Assembly: GCA_001515945.1 (NCBI GenBank)
Contig: LOER01000022.1
Location: 26,047 to 90,046, forward strand
Direction of reading: 5' to 3'
Length of the DNA: 64,000 nt
Source: Desulfitibacter sp. BRH_c19
GTDB taxonomy: Bacteria; Bacillota; DSM-16504; Desulfitibacterales; Desulfitibacteraceae
Notes under the pieces: generated by a model
The model's input: the letters and a program-made list of their open reading frames with translations, nothing else
Told to the model about the DNA's origin: nothing
Database searches by the model: none
Translations under genes and position numbers: made by a program
Shown: one piece after another, positions 17,362 through 25,981 of the stretch
Numbering within the stretch: the stretch's first letter is position 1
How the letters are laid out: each line of letters begins with the position of its first letter

Positions 17362-17451
17362 TAGATGCAAATTTGACTCTAAAGCGGTTATTTTCTTGGT
17401 ATGTAAAGGCTTAAAGCCATAGTAGACAGCACTTATATTAATTAAAAGTGG

Positions 17452-17467
17452 TGGCACGGTTCTTGCA
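17452..17467 (+). promoter_or_regulatory. sigma-54 promoter of the eut microcompartment operon
   Basis: TGGCACGGTTCTTGCA matches the -24/-12 consensus fully, with correct GG-N10-GC spacing, 90 bases upstream of eutB. A small hairpin GCCAC/GTGGC lies in the leader at about 17507. Confidence 0.9.
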
Positions 17468-17556
17468 ATTATTTTAAATAGTAGAAATAGGGCAAGTTTA
17501 AGTTTTGCCACAAGTGGCACACATAATGGTAAAAGTTTCTGAAGGGAGGCATTTGA

Positions 17557-18921
17557 ATGAAATTAAAAGCAAACATTTATAACAACGTCTTTACGTTTAA
17601 GACCGTAAAAGAAGTTTTGGCAAAGGCCAATGAGGAGAAATCAGGTGACATCCTAGTAGGTATAGCAGCAGGGTCTTCGTCAGAAAGAGTAGCAGCCAAG
17701 CTAGTATTAAGCAGAATGAGCCTGGAAGATATTTATGAAAATCCGGTAATACCTTATGAAGAGGATGAAGTAACCAGGTTGATCTATGATACATTAAACA
17801 CAAGTATTTACAATAAAATAAAGGGTAAAACAGTAGGAGAACTAAGAGAGTATATCTTGGATCTTGAAACAACAGGCGAGGATCTTCTTCATATCAGTCG
17901 TGGGTTAACAAGTGAAATGATAGCAGCAGTAGCAAAGATAATGTCAAATATGGATTTGGTATACGCATCCAAAAAGATTAGACCTTATGCCCATTGTAAT
18001 ACTACCATTGGAGTATCTGGCACATTAGCTTTTAGAAACCAACCAAACCATCCAACAGATGACATAAACGGGATAATAGCATCAATGAAAGAAGGATTAA
18101 CCTTTGGATCAGGTGATGCTGTAATAGGAATTAATCCAGTAGAAGATAATGCAGAAAACACAGCATATATGCTAAAAACAGTAAAGGAATTCATGGAAAA
18201 GTGGGAAATACCAACCCAAAACTGTGTTCTTGCTCATGTATCAACCCAAATGAAAGCAATGGAAAAGGGAGCACCAGTTGATTTGTTATTCCAAAGTATT
18301 GCAGGAACTCAAAAGACAAACGAGGCTTTTGGAGTGGATGCAGCTCTTCTTGATGATGCATTAGCACTAGCAATACTTCAAGGAACAGGAACGGGTCCAA
18401 ATGTAATGTACTTTGAAACAGGACAAGGCTCAGAGGTTTCCTTAAATGCACATTGTGGTGTTGATGAAATGACACTAGAATCAAGAACCTATGGCTTTGG
18501 CAGAAAATACAGACCATTTATGGTAAACAATGTATCAGGGTTTATAGGTCCTGAAACCATCTATGATGGCCGTGAGGTAATAAGAGCTGATTTAGAGGAT
18601 CTATTTATGGGTAAATTTCACGGACTGCCAATGGGAATAGCTCCATGCTATACAAACCATATGAAAGCAGACCAAAATGACCAAGAAATAGGTTCAATGT
18701 TATGTGCCATGGCAGGAGCATACTTCTTCATGGGAGTACCAGGTGGAGATGACGTAATGTTGAATTATCAGGATACAAGCTATCATGATGATGCTACATT
18801 GAGAGAAATACTCGGACTAAGACCTCTCCCTGAATTTGAAAAGTGGCTAGAGAAAATGGGATTAATGGAGAATGGCAGACTTACCAAAAAAGCCGGAGAC
18901 CCATCAATATTTGATAAATAA
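17557..18921 (+). CDS. eutB: ethanolamine ammonia-lyase large (catalytic) subunit
   Basis: This is a 454-residue protein of the usual EutB length. It is the adenosylcobalamin-dependent TIM-barrel subunit that converts ethanolamine to acetaldehyde and ammonia inside the microcompartment. Family sequence is clear: GIAAGSSSERVAAKLVLS, RPYAHCNTTIGVSGTLAFRNQPNHPTDD (as separate blocks), GSGDAVIGINPVEDN and FETGQGSEVS with the substrate-binding Glu. The ATG follows AGGGAGG. It is the first gene of the eut operon, just after a sigma-54 promoter, with eutC 17 bases downstream. Confidence 0.97.
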   Translation: MKLKANIYNNVFTFKTVKEVLAKANEEKSGDILVGIAAGSSSERVAAKLVLSRMSLEDIYENPVIPYEEDEVTRLIYDTLNTSIYNKIKGKTVGELREYILDLETTGEDLLHISRGLTSEMIAAVAKIMSNMDLVYASKKIRPYAHCNTTIGVSGTLAFRNQPNHPTDDINGIIASMKEGLTFGSGDAVIGINPVEDNAENTAYMLKTVKEFMEKWEIPTQNCVLAHVSTQMKAMEKGAPVDLLFQSIAGTQKTNEAFGVDAALLDDALALAILQGTGTGPNVMYFETGQGSEVSLNAHCGVDEMTLESRTYGFGRKYRPFMVNNVSGFIGPETIYDGREVIRADLEDLFMGKFHGLPMGIAPCYTNHMKADQNDQEIGSMLCAMAGAYFFMGVPGGDDVMLNYQDTSYHDDATLREILGLRPLPEFEKWLEKMGLMENGRLTKKAGDPSIFDK

Positions 18922-18938
18922 TACAGGAGGTGAGATAG

Positions 18939-19838
18939 ATGACAGTATCAAATGAAATGGAAAAAGCAATCATAGAAAGTGTTTTACAGGAGTTGAGTAA
19001 AAGAGGAGTAAACCCTGCGGCAGCAGTTGAAGAGAAAGTAAAAAATGTGGTAACTCAAGAAAAAACATCAAGTGAAGTTTCAGACGAAATTATAGATATG
19101 CCAGATATAACAAAACACTGGATACCAGAACCAGCAAATGAAGAAGCTCTTGAAGCAATGAAAAAGTCAACAAATGCTAGAATTGGATTATATAGAGCAG
19201 GGACCAGACAAAAGACAGATTCTTTAATAAGATTTCTCGCGGATCATGCAGTAGCAAGAGATGCAGTATTCATGGATGTATCAGATGAGTTCCTTCAGAA
19301 AATGAATTTATTCGGGGTATCTTGTGTAGCAGCAGATAAGGAAGAGTTTCTAACAAAGCCTAATCTAGGAATGAAACTTTCAGATGAGGCAGTACAGACA
19401 ATAAAAGAAAAGTGTGAGAGCAATATACAGGTACAGATAGTCATAGTAGACGGATTAAGCTCAACTGCCATTGAAAGAAATATACCCGATATCTTACCAG
19501 CATTAACACAAGGGTTAAAAGCAGCAGGCATAAAGGTAGGAACACCATTTTTCGTAAAAAATGGCAGAGTAAGAGTAATGGATCAGATTGGGATGCTCCT
19601 AAACGCAGAAGTGGTATTAGAGCTAGTAGGAGAAAGGCCAGGTCTTGGAACGGCAGAGAGCATGAGTGCATATTTAATATATAAGCCAAGTGAAAAGACA
19701 GTAGAGGCAGATAGAACGATGATATCAAACATCCATAGAAGAGGAACTCCACCGGCTGAAGCGGGAGCACAAATAGTTGATCTAGTAAAACAAATGCTTG
19801 ATAAAAAAGCTAGTGGTATCAAACTAAACAAAGCATAA
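18939..19838 (+). CDS. eutC: ethanolamine ammonia-lyase small subunit
   Basis: This is a 299-residue partner of EutB that binds cobalamin. The C-terminal two thirds carry EutC blocks such as RIGLYRAGTRQKTDSLIRF, IVIVDGLSSTAIERN and VGERPGLGTAESMSAYL. The N-terminal helix SNEMEKAIIESVLQELSKRG followed by a variable linker looks like an encapsulation peptide that would target the lyase into the shell. The SD sequence AGGAGGTGAG precedes the ATG. Confidence 0.95.
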   Translation: MTVSNEMEKAIIESVLQELSKRGVNPAAAVEEKVKNVVTQEKTSSEVSDEIIDMPDITKHWIPEPANEEALEAMKKSTNARIGLYRAGTRQKTDSLIRFLADHAVARDAVFMDVSDEFLQKMNLFGVSCVAADKEEFLTKPNLGMKLSDEAVQTIKEKCESNIQVQIVIVDGLSSTAIERNIPDILPALTQGLKAAGIKVGTPFFVKNGRVRVMDQIGMLLNAEVVLELVGERPGLGTAESMSAYLIYKPSEKTVEADRTMISNIHRRGTPPAEAGAQIVDLVKQMLDKKASGIKLNKA

Positions 19839-19866
19839 ACAATAATTAAGAGATTGCTTAATCAAG

Positions 19867-21345
19867 GTGGTGATTCATATAGGAGAGGCTGGGCACCAGA
19901 AAATAATAAGCGTAGGAATTGACATAGGTACTACAACAACCCAACTGGTAATGAGTCGATTGACTATTAAGAATTCATCACCTGGAGCAGTAATACCAAA
20001 GATGGATATAACGGACAAAGAAATATTATATAGAAGTAATATTCATATTACACCAATAAATGAACATTTATTAATAGATGCGCATCAAGTAAAAAAAATC
20101 ATAGAGGCAGAATACAAGCTAGCTGGTGTTAAAAAAGAAGCAGTAGAAACTGGAGCAGTAATCATAACAGGTGAAACTGCAAAAAAGGGCAATGCCAAGA
20201 ACATTTTAGAAGCTACAGCAGGTTTTGCGGGAGATTTTGTTGTGGCTACAGCAGGAGTGAATCTTGAATCCATACTAGCAGGTAAGGGTTCAGGAGCTGC
20301 AAAGTACTCAAAAGAAAATCACAAAATTGTAGCTAATATAGATGTGGGGGGAGGAACCTCAAATATAGGAGTCTTTAAAGGTGGAAGGACATTAGATACA
20401 GCATGCATTAACATAGGAGGTCACCTAATCGAGCTGGAAAAACACAGCGATAAGATAACCTATATATCTGACCCTGCAAGACTTGTAATAAATGATATGG
20501 GATTACAACTAGGCGTGGGAGAGAGAGTCACACAAAGCCAGCTTATACAGATATCCAAAAAAATGGCAGAGGCAATCCTAGAAACCATTACAAAGAGAAA
20601 AGTAGCTGGACTTGCTCAACAATTAATGATGACACCACCACTAAAAGAGGATTACAAGATAGAGAAGGTAATGATTTCAGGTGGGGTCGCAGATTATGTA
20701 TATAGTGACTATCGTCCAGTATCAGTAACAGATATCACAAAATATGGTGATATGGGACCAATACTTGGCTGGGCAATACAAGAAGCGTTTAAAAAAGAAG
20801 GAATTCAACTGGCTAAACCTGCAGAAACAATACGTGCTACAGTCATAGGTGCAGGCATTCATTCTTTAGAAATAAGTGGTAGCACAATTCATGTCAATAG
20901 TGGCACGCTGCCTTTAAGAAATATAACAGTAATATCACCATTTCCAGAAGGTGTACCTGAAAAAGCAGCAGATATAGCAAAGCTATTAAAGAATCAGGTA
21001 GATAGGATAACGGTACAGGATATAACAGAACAGAATCTTGCAATAGCTTTGAAAGAACCCTATGATATGTCATTTAACTCAGTAAATGAATTAGCCCATG
21101 GTATTTTTGAGGCAATGGAGGAATATATAACACAAAAAAAACCACTTATTATAGTCATTGAAGCAGATTGTGGAAAGGTGTTAGGTCAGTGCTTAAGCAT
21201 AATAGCTAAAGCTTCAAATGAGTTAATATGTATAGATCAGATACAGGTAGATGAAGGTGACTACATAGATATTGGAAAACCCGTAATGGGAGGAAGAGTA
21301 GTCCCTGTAGTTGTAAAAACCTTAGTGTTCGAAAAAGCAAAGTAA
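19867..21345 (+). CDS. eutA: ethanolamine ammonia-lyase reactivating factor
   Basis: This is a 492-residue actin-fold ATPase of the EutA family that exchanges damaged cobalamin on EutBC for fresh adenosylcobalamin. Visible motifs are the phosphate-1 loop VGIDIGTTTTQLVMSRL, IDVGGGTSNIGVF (phosphate 2), and MISGGVADYVY near the adenosine pocket. The start is taken as GTG 19867; an adjacent GTG at 19870 is equally possible. Length fits the family. Confidence 0.93.
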   Translation: MVIHIGEAGHQKIISVGIDIGTTTTQLVMSRLTIKNSSPGAVIPKMDITDKEILYRSNIHITPINEHLLIDAHQVKKIIEAEYKLAGVKKEAVETGAVIITGETAKKGNAKNILEATAGFAGDFVVATAGVNLESILAGKGSGAAKYSKENHKIVANIDVGGGTSNIGVFKGGRTLDTACINIGGHLIELEKHSDKITYISDPARLVINDMGLQLGVGERVTQSQLIQISKKMAEAILETITKRKVAGLAQQLMMTPPLKEDYKIEKVMISGGVADYVYSDYRPVSVTDITKYGDMGPILGWAIQEAFKKEGIQLAKPAETIRATVIGAGIHSLEISGSTIHVNSGTLPLRNITVISPFPEGVPEKAADIAKLLKNQVDRITVQDITEQNLAIALKEPYDMSFNSVNELAHGIFEAMEEYITQKKPLIIVIEADCGKVLGQCLSIIAKASNELICIDQIQVDEGDYIDIGKPVMGGRVVPVVVKTLVFEKAK

Positions 21346-21373
21346 GTTGGGGAGGTGTGTCCCCGTACATTAA
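21346..21373 (+). repeat. REP-like element abutting the eutL ribosome-binding site
   Basis: GTTGGGGA joins directly to GAGGTGTGTCCCC and GTACATTAA, and the next bases are AAGGAGG, the eutL SD. It is a shortened (probably internally deleted) copy of the family best seen at 23664. Confidence 0.7.
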
Positions 21374-21390
21374 AAGGAGGTTTTAAATTA

Positions 21391-22050
21391 ATGGGTATTC
21401 TAGATCCAATAAAACCAGAAATTCTGGCAGTTAAGTTTATCCCAAATGTTTCAGAAGACCTAAAAAGAGACTTAAATCTTACATCTGACCAAAGAAGTAT
21501 TGGAATGTTTACTTGTAATGTAGATGATGCAGGTTATACCGCTATAGATGAAGCAACAAAAAAAGCAGCAGTAGAGGTAGTATACGCCAAAAGCTTTTAT
21601 GCTGGAGCAGCTCATGCATCGGGTCCTCTATCAGGAGAGTTTATAGGCATACTTGCAGGGACCAACCCAGCAGAAGTAAAGGCGGGATTGGAAGCAGCTA
21701 CCATGTGCATTAAAGAAGAGGCTTGGTTTTATACAGCTAATGAGGAAGGTACAATAGCTTTTTATGCACATTGTATCTCAAGAACAGGATCATATCTTTC
21801 AAAGGTGGCAGGGATAAATGAAGGTGACTCATTAGCATATCTTATTGCACCACCTATAGAATCTGTTTATGGAATAGATGCGGCATTAAAAGCTGCTGAT
21901 GTAAAAATGGCATTATGGTATGGCCCTCCGGGAGAAACCAACTTTGGAGGAGGCTTACTTACAGGATCACAAAGTGCTTGTAAAGCAGCAACAGAGGCTT
22001 TTCGAGATGCAGTAGTAAGCGTGGCTAGAAGTCCAAAGGATTATGAATAG
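21391..22050 (+). CDS. eutL: BMC shell trimer protein EutL
   Basis: This is a 219-residue tandem circularly permuted BMC (BMC-T) shell protein, identical in length to classical EutL. It begins GILDPIKPEILAVKFIPNVS and contains TLTSDQ-like TSDQRSIG and GLLTGSQSACKAATEAF. It forms pseudohexagonal trimers with gated pores in the shell. ATG 21391 follows AAAAGGAGG. The longer upstream frame only translates repeat sequence and is rejected. Confidence 0.93.
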   Translation: MGILDPIKPEILAVKFIPNVSEDLKRDLNLTSDQRSIGMFTCNVDDAGYTAIDEATKKAAVEVVYAKSFYAGAAHASGPLSGEFIGILAGTNPAEVKAGLEAATMCIKEEAWFYTANEEGTIAFYAHCISRTGSYLSKVAGINEGDSLAYLIAPPIESVYGIDAALKAADVKMALWYGPPGETNFGGGLLTGSQSACKAATEAFRDAVVSVARSPKDYE

Positions 22051-22060
22051 GTTGTATAAA

Positions 22061-22073
22061 TTGGGGACATTAA
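22061..22073 (+). repeat. remnant of the REP-like element before eutT
   Basis: TTGGGGACATTAA fuses the two ends of the element and is directly followed by AAGGAGG, the eutT SD. Confidence 0.55.
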
Positions 22074-22089
22074 AAGGAGGTCTTTTAAA

Positions 22090-22821
22090 ATGAGGGTAGT
22101 AACAGAGATTGAACTTAGAGATGAATATAAAAAGGTGCCTTTTACCTCCTTTAAGCTACCTGAAGGATGTAGGCTAACACCCTCGGCCGCCCAGTTTCTT
22201 AGTGAACGCAAGATTGAAGTTATAACTGGGCAGCAAGCCCAAGCTCATAAAAAAGCAAAAGATACTAAGCCGACTAATAATGATAAGTCCGGATCTGGAA
22301 ATGTAAAACCGGAGCACATGACCCATTTAAGAGGTACAGAATTGGTATCAAAAGATCATCCAGCAATTAAATTTAGGGGAAGACTTGATACTTTTGAAGC
22401 TCACTTACTATCTAGCATATTGGAGGCACAAAGTGCAGGGTATCAGGAATTAGTACGGGATTTACAAGATCTGCTCGATTATGCTAGACAAATGATGCGA
22501 GCTGAAGTGATGAATGAGCCCCTTGCACAGATTAAAATACGTGGTTGGTCTCCTCAGGAAATACGAGAGAGATCCCATTATATAAAAAAGTTTTATGATA
22601 TCAATCATTTTACTCCGCAGACTGGACACGGTAGATTAATTGTGCAGCTAAATTATCTTAGAACCCAGGCTAGAGAGCTGGAGCTAACTGCTATAGATGC
22701 TTTTTATAATGACAACAAAGTGGAAAGAGAAGATATTATACAAGCACTTAACCGCTTTAGTAGCCTTATTTATATCTTTATGGCACAGCTTTTATCAGGT
22801 CACTATAAGATTGGAAACTGA
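22090..22821 (+). CDS. eutT: corrinoid adenosyltransferase EutT
   Basis: This 243-residue protein makes adenosylcobalamin from ATP and cob(I)alamin for EutBC. The N terminus (VTEIELRDEYKKVPFTSFKL, then PEGCRLTPSAAQFLSERKI) is typical of EutT, followed by a variable linker and a helical PduO/CobA-fold domain (FRGRLDTFEAHLLSSILEAQ). The Cys-rich HX11CCX2C motif of some EutT enzymes is not seen, suggesting the metal-independent class. The SD is supplied next to a repeat remnant. Confidence 0.85.
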   Translation: MRVVTEIELRDEYKKVPFTSFKLPEGCRLTPSAAQFLSERKIEVITGQQAQAHKKAKDTKPTNNDKSGSGNVKPEHMTHLRGTELVSKDHPAIKFRGRLDTFEAHLLSSILEAQSAGYQELVRDLQDLLDYARQMMRAEVMNEPLAQIKIRGWSPQEIRERSHYIKKFYDINHFTPQTGHGRLIVQLNYLRTQARELELTAIDAFYNDNKVEREDIIQALNRFSSLIYIFMAQLLSGHYKIGN

Positions 22822-22838
22822 CGTAGGGAGTGGCATAA

Positions 22839-23735
22839 GTGGAATCACTAATCAATGCAAATAACCTAATAAAAAGCTTCGAAAACACCTTCAAAGAGCC
22901 AGCTTTAATGAATGGAAAAAAACTATATACAGGTGTAGACCTTGGTACTGCTTATATAGTACTAGCGGTTGTAGACGAGGATGGGAACCCTATAGCTGGA
23001 GCCATGCAGTTTGCTCAGGTGGTCAGAGACGGTCTTGTAGTTGATTATATTGGTGCTGTGGATATAGTTAGAAGGTTAAAAGATAAGCTTGAAAAAATAC
23101 TAGGTTGTGAGCTTCTGATAGCAGGAGTTGCTTACCCACCTGGTACAATTAGTGGGGACCAGAAGGCAATAGGTTATGTTGCAGAATCAGCTGGATTTGA
23201 AGTTGTTTCCATGATTGATGAACCAACTGCAGCAAATAAGGTTCTAAGCATTGAAAATGGCGCTGTTGTGGATATTGGAGGAGGAACTACAGGAATAGCG
23301 GTTTTTAAGGATAGGGAAGTAGTTTATGTGGCAGATGAAGCTACAGGTGGAACACACTTTAGCCTAGTGATATCAGGATCTTATAAGATACCATTTTTGG
23401 ATGCAGAAAAATTAAAAACTGATACTACAAGGCATAAAGAATTATTTCCAGTAATTAAACCTGTCGTTGAGAAGGTATCTACAATAATCAAAAGACATAT
23501 TGAAGGTCATAATGTGGACACGGTTTATCTGGTTGGCGGAACAAGCTGTTTTGAGGGTATGGAAAAAATTATTGAGAAGGAACTTGACATACCTGTCATA
23601 AAGCCAGACAATCCGCTTTTAGTAACTCCCCTTGGGATTGCCCTTGGTGTTCAAGAAGCAAATGTTGGGGACATTCCTCAGCGACAAAGGATAGCTACAA
23701 AAGAGGTGTGTCCCCGTACATTAAAGGGAGGTTGA
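22839..23735 (+). CDS. eutJ: EutJ, Hsp70-like putative chaperone, with repeat-encoded C terminus
   Basis: This 298-residue protein has the actin/Hsp70 ATPase fold: YTGVDLGTAYIVLAVVDEDG, IDEPTAANKVL, VVDIGGGTTGIAVF and YLVGGTSCFEGME. EutJ is conserved in eut operons, but its role (probably assembly or chaperoning) is not established. The last ~23 residues (from about VGDIPQRQ) are translated from a REP-like element at 23664-23724, so the natural C terminus has been replaced or extended. The GTG start follows AGGGAG. Confidence 0.88.
   Translation: MESLINANNLIKSFENTFKEPALMNGKKLYTGVDLGTAYIVLAVVDEDGNPIAGAMQFAQVVRDGLVVDYIGAVDIVRRLKDKLEKILGCELLIAGVAYPPGTISGDQKAIGYVAESAGFEVVSMIDEPTAANKVLSIENGAVVDIGGGTTGIAVFKDREVVYVADEATGGTHFSLVISGSYKIPFLDAEKLKTDTTRHKELFPVIKPVVEKVSTIIKRHIEGHNVDTVYLVGGTSCFEGMEKIIEKELDIPVIKPDNPLLVTPLGIALGVQEANVGDIPQRQRIATKEVCPRTLKGG
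23664..23724 (+). repeat. complete REP-like inverted-repeat element inside the eutJ 3' end
   Basis: It runs from GTTGGGGACATTCCTC to GAGGTGTGTCCCC plus GTACATTAA. The ends form an imperfect inverted repeat (11 of 13 paired) with about 27 bases between. Immediately after it comes AGGGAGG, the eutN SD. It is the best-preserved copy in the window. Confidence 0.75.
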
Positions 23736-23742
23736 TTAAAGA

Positions 23743-24009
23743 TTGAAAATAGGAAAAGTAATTAACAGTATCTGGGCGACTAGAAAAGAAGAATCACTAG
23801 TAGGAGTTAAGCTGATGATAGTTCACCTTCATGATAGGACTAAAGAAGAAGACGGACGGATAATAGTAGCAGCAGATCTAATTGGAGCGGGAATTGGAGA
23901 AAAGGTATTGGTTACTGAAGGAAGTTCGGCCAGACGTATGGGAGGACTAGAGGATTCTCCCGTAGATGCAATGATAGTAGGGATAATTGACGAAGAGAAA
24001 GAAAGCTGA
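23743..24009 (+). CDS. eutN: BMC vertex pentamer protein EutN/CcmL
   Basis: This is an 88-residue protein of the EutN/CcmL family that caps the 12 vertices of the shell. Motifs are KIGKVINSIWATRKEESLVG, a central hydrophobic strand, VAADLIGAGIGEKVLVTEGSSAR and a C-terminal DAMIVGIID. Family length is 85-100. The TTG start lies about 10 bases after AGGGAGG. It is tightly spaced with the PduS-like gene. Confidence 0.93.
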   Translation: MKIGKVINSIWATRKEESLVGVKLMIVHLHDRTKEEDGRIIVAADLIGAGIGEKVLVTEGSSARRMGGLEDSPVDAMIVGIIDEEKES

Positions 24010-24022
24010 TGGGGAGACAGAC

Positions 24023-25354
24023 ATGGGAGAACAGATGATTGAAAAAATTCAAGATGCAGGAGTAGTAGGAGCAGGAGGAGCAGGTTTTCCAACACATGTT
24101 AAAGTATCATCTACTGCAAAAACAATTGTAGTAAATGGTGCAGAATGTGAACCCCTTCTAAGGGTAGACCAGCAGCTTATGAGTATGAAAACTAAGCAGA
24201 TGGTAAAGGGCTTATGTATCGTCATGGAAATATCGAGAGCTGGTCAAGGTGTAATAGCATTAAAGGCTAAGTATAAGGAAGCAATTGAGCAATTGAAAAA
24301 AGAAATAGCAGGAAAGCCTATAAGACTGAACATTCTAGATGATTTTTATCCTGCTGGAGATGAACACGTTACAGTATATGAAGCTACTGGTAACCTTGTA
24401 CCCCAAGGAGCAATACCTCTAAAAGTTGATTGTGTTGTAATTAATGTGGAAACATTAATCAATGTTGCAGAAGCATTAGAAGGAAAGCCTGTTATGGATA
24501 CCTACTTAACAGTCACAGGAGAGATTGCGAAACCTATTACCATGAAACTACCAGTAGGAACCCCCATTAAAGAGGTGCTTGCAATCGCTGGAGTCAAGTC
24601 CTTAAAAGGACTGAAGGTAATAGATGGGGGACCCATGATGGGTAAGATAGTGGAAGATTTGACAGACTCAATTACTAAAACCACAAAGGGACTCATAGTA
24701 CTTCCAGAGGATCACCCATTGATCAGAAAAAGACTAAAAGTTATAGATAGAATTATAAAAGAATCGAATGTTGCTTGTATACAGTGTAGATTTTGTACAG
24801 ATTTGTGTCCTAGATATTTGTTAGGGCATAAACTGGAACCCCATAAAATCATGAGATCATTAGGACACATACATGGGCAGGAGGATGCCCTAAAAATGGC
24901 ATTAGTTTGCTCGGAATGTGGTGTATGTGAACAATATGCATGCATAGTGGACCTTTCCCCAAGGAAAGTAAATGCTATGCTAAAACAAGAATTAAGCAAA
25001 AAGGGTATTAAGCCTGATATGCCAAAAGAGCAGACTGTTTCACACATGCAGGAGCATAGAAAGATACCAGTAAAAAGGCTTATTTCCAGACTTGGACTTA
25101 CTGCGTATGACAAAAATGCTCCTCTAGAGAAAATGGAATACCAAGTGAAAAGGGTGCATATAAAGCTTCATCAGCATGTAGGAGCGCCATCAATTCCAGT
25201 AGTAGAAGTGGGACAAAAGATACAAAGGGGTAGCCTTATAGCAAGAATACCTGATAATGCACTAGGAGCAAATATCCATGCCAGCATAAGTGGAATCGTC
25301 ATGGAAGTATCTGATAGCATAGTCATTACATCAGGGGAAGGAAGTGGTGAGTAA
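24023..25354 (+). CDS. pduS: PduS-like flavo-iron-sulfur electron carrier (RnfC/SLBB family)
   Basis: This 443-residue protein resembles PduS: the N-terminal VVGAGGAGFPTHVK and NGAECEPLL blocks of the complex-I 51-kDa/RnfC fold bind FMN and NAD(H). A central SLBB-like region follows, then two ferredoxin-type clusters (CIQCRFCTDLCP with a distant Cys, and CSECGVCEQYAC). It ends with a short lipoyl-like barrel. In Pdu compartments PduS reduces corrinoid and passes electrons. Here it could reduce cobalamin for EutT or reoxidise NADH through the shell with the adjacent PduT-like protein. ATG 24023 follows GGGGAG; the upstream TTG is inside eutN. The last base overlaps the next gene. Confidence 0.88.
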   Translation: MGEQMIEKIQDAGVVGAGGAGFPTHVKVSSTAKTIVVNGAECEPLLRVDQQLMSMKTKQMVKGLCIVMEISRAGQGVIALKAKYKEAIEQLKKEIAGKPIRLNILDDFYPAGDEHVTVYEATGNLVPQGAIPLKVDCVVINVETLINVAEALEGKPVMDTYLTVTGEIAKPITMKLPVGTPIKEVLAIAGVKSLKGLKVIDGGPMMGKIVEDLTDSITKTTKGLIVLPEDHPLIRKRLKVIDRIIKESNVACIQCRFCTDLCPRYLLGHKLEPHKIMRSLGHIHGQEDALKMALVCSECGVCEQYACIVDLSPRKVNAMLKQELSKKGIKPDMPKEQTVSHMQEHRKIPVKRLISRLGLTAYDKNAPLEKMEYQVKRVHIKLHQHVGAPSIPVVEVGQKIQRGSLIARIPDNALGANIHASISGIVMEVSDSIVITSGEGSGE

Positions 25355-25902
25355 TGATACAGGCTATTGGCTTAGTTGAGTTTATAAGTATTGCTAAGGG
25401 AATAGAAGCCGCAGATATAATGTTGAAGGCATCATTAGTAGACCTACTAGAAGCTAAACCAATCTGTCCAGGAAAATACATTGTCCTTGTATGTGGAGAT
25501 GTATCGGCAGTAGAAAACGCAGTAGAGGCTGGGAAAAATGTAGGCTCTACAGCAGTAGTTGATGACTTTGTACTGGCAAATGTACATTCATCTGTTATAA
25601 AGGCTATCTCAGCAACAACCGCTGCAACTGAAGTCGTAGCTCTTGGGATTATAGAAACCTATTCAATCGCATCTCTAATAGTAGCTGCAGATATAGCAGC
25701 AAAAGCAGGAGATGTTGAACTAATAGAAATCAGAGTGGCAATGGGCATAGGAGGAAAATCCTTTGTAACCCTAACGGGAGACGTTGGCTCTGTAAAGGCA
25801 GCCATAGAAGCTGGATCAGCTTCAGTTTCAGAAAAAGGTATGCTTGTGGAAAAGGTAGTAATACCCTCACCACATAAAAGCCTAAAGAAAACATTATTAT
25901 AA
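25354..25902 (+). CDS. pduT: PduT-like tandem-BMC shell protein with pore cysteine
   Basis: This is a 182-residue protein with two BMC domains (about 1-90 and 93-178). A cysteine near residue 38 in EAKPICPGKY sits where PduT carries the Cys that binds a [4Fe-4S] cluster in the trimer pore. The second domain repeats the pattern GIIETYSIASLIVAAD. Trimers of this kind are thought to conduct electrons across the shell to PduS, whose gene overlaps this one by a TAATG arrangement. Confidence 0.88.
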   Translation: MIQAIGLVEFISIAKGIEAADIMLKASLVDLLEAKPICPGKYIVLVCGDVSAVENAVEAGKNVGSTAVVDDFVLANVHSSVIKAISATTAATEVVALGIIETYSIASLIVAADIAAKAGDVELIEIRVAMGIGGKSFVTLTGDVGSVKAAIEAGSASVSEKGMLVEKVVIPSPHKSLKKTLL

Positions 25903-25911
25903 AACCAACCA

Positions 25912-25970
25912 TGGGGACGGTTCTCCTGGCTGGTAAATCCATTAAGAAGTGTGTCCATATTCCGCTTAAG
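25912..25970 (+). repeat. variant REP-like element before eutQ
   Basis: ATGGGGACGGTTCTCCTGG...AGTGTGTCCATATTCCG is a diverged relative of the element at 23664. As with the others, it ends right at a ribosome-binding site (CTTAAGGAGGTG, eutQ). Confidence 0.5.
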
Positions 25971-25981
25971 GAGGTGAATTT

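Noticed and set aside
22830..22846. TGGCATAAGTGGAATC before eutJ as a sixth sigma-54 promoter.
   Set aside because: The GC of the -12 element is missing at the required spacing, and the gene lies inside the eut operon.
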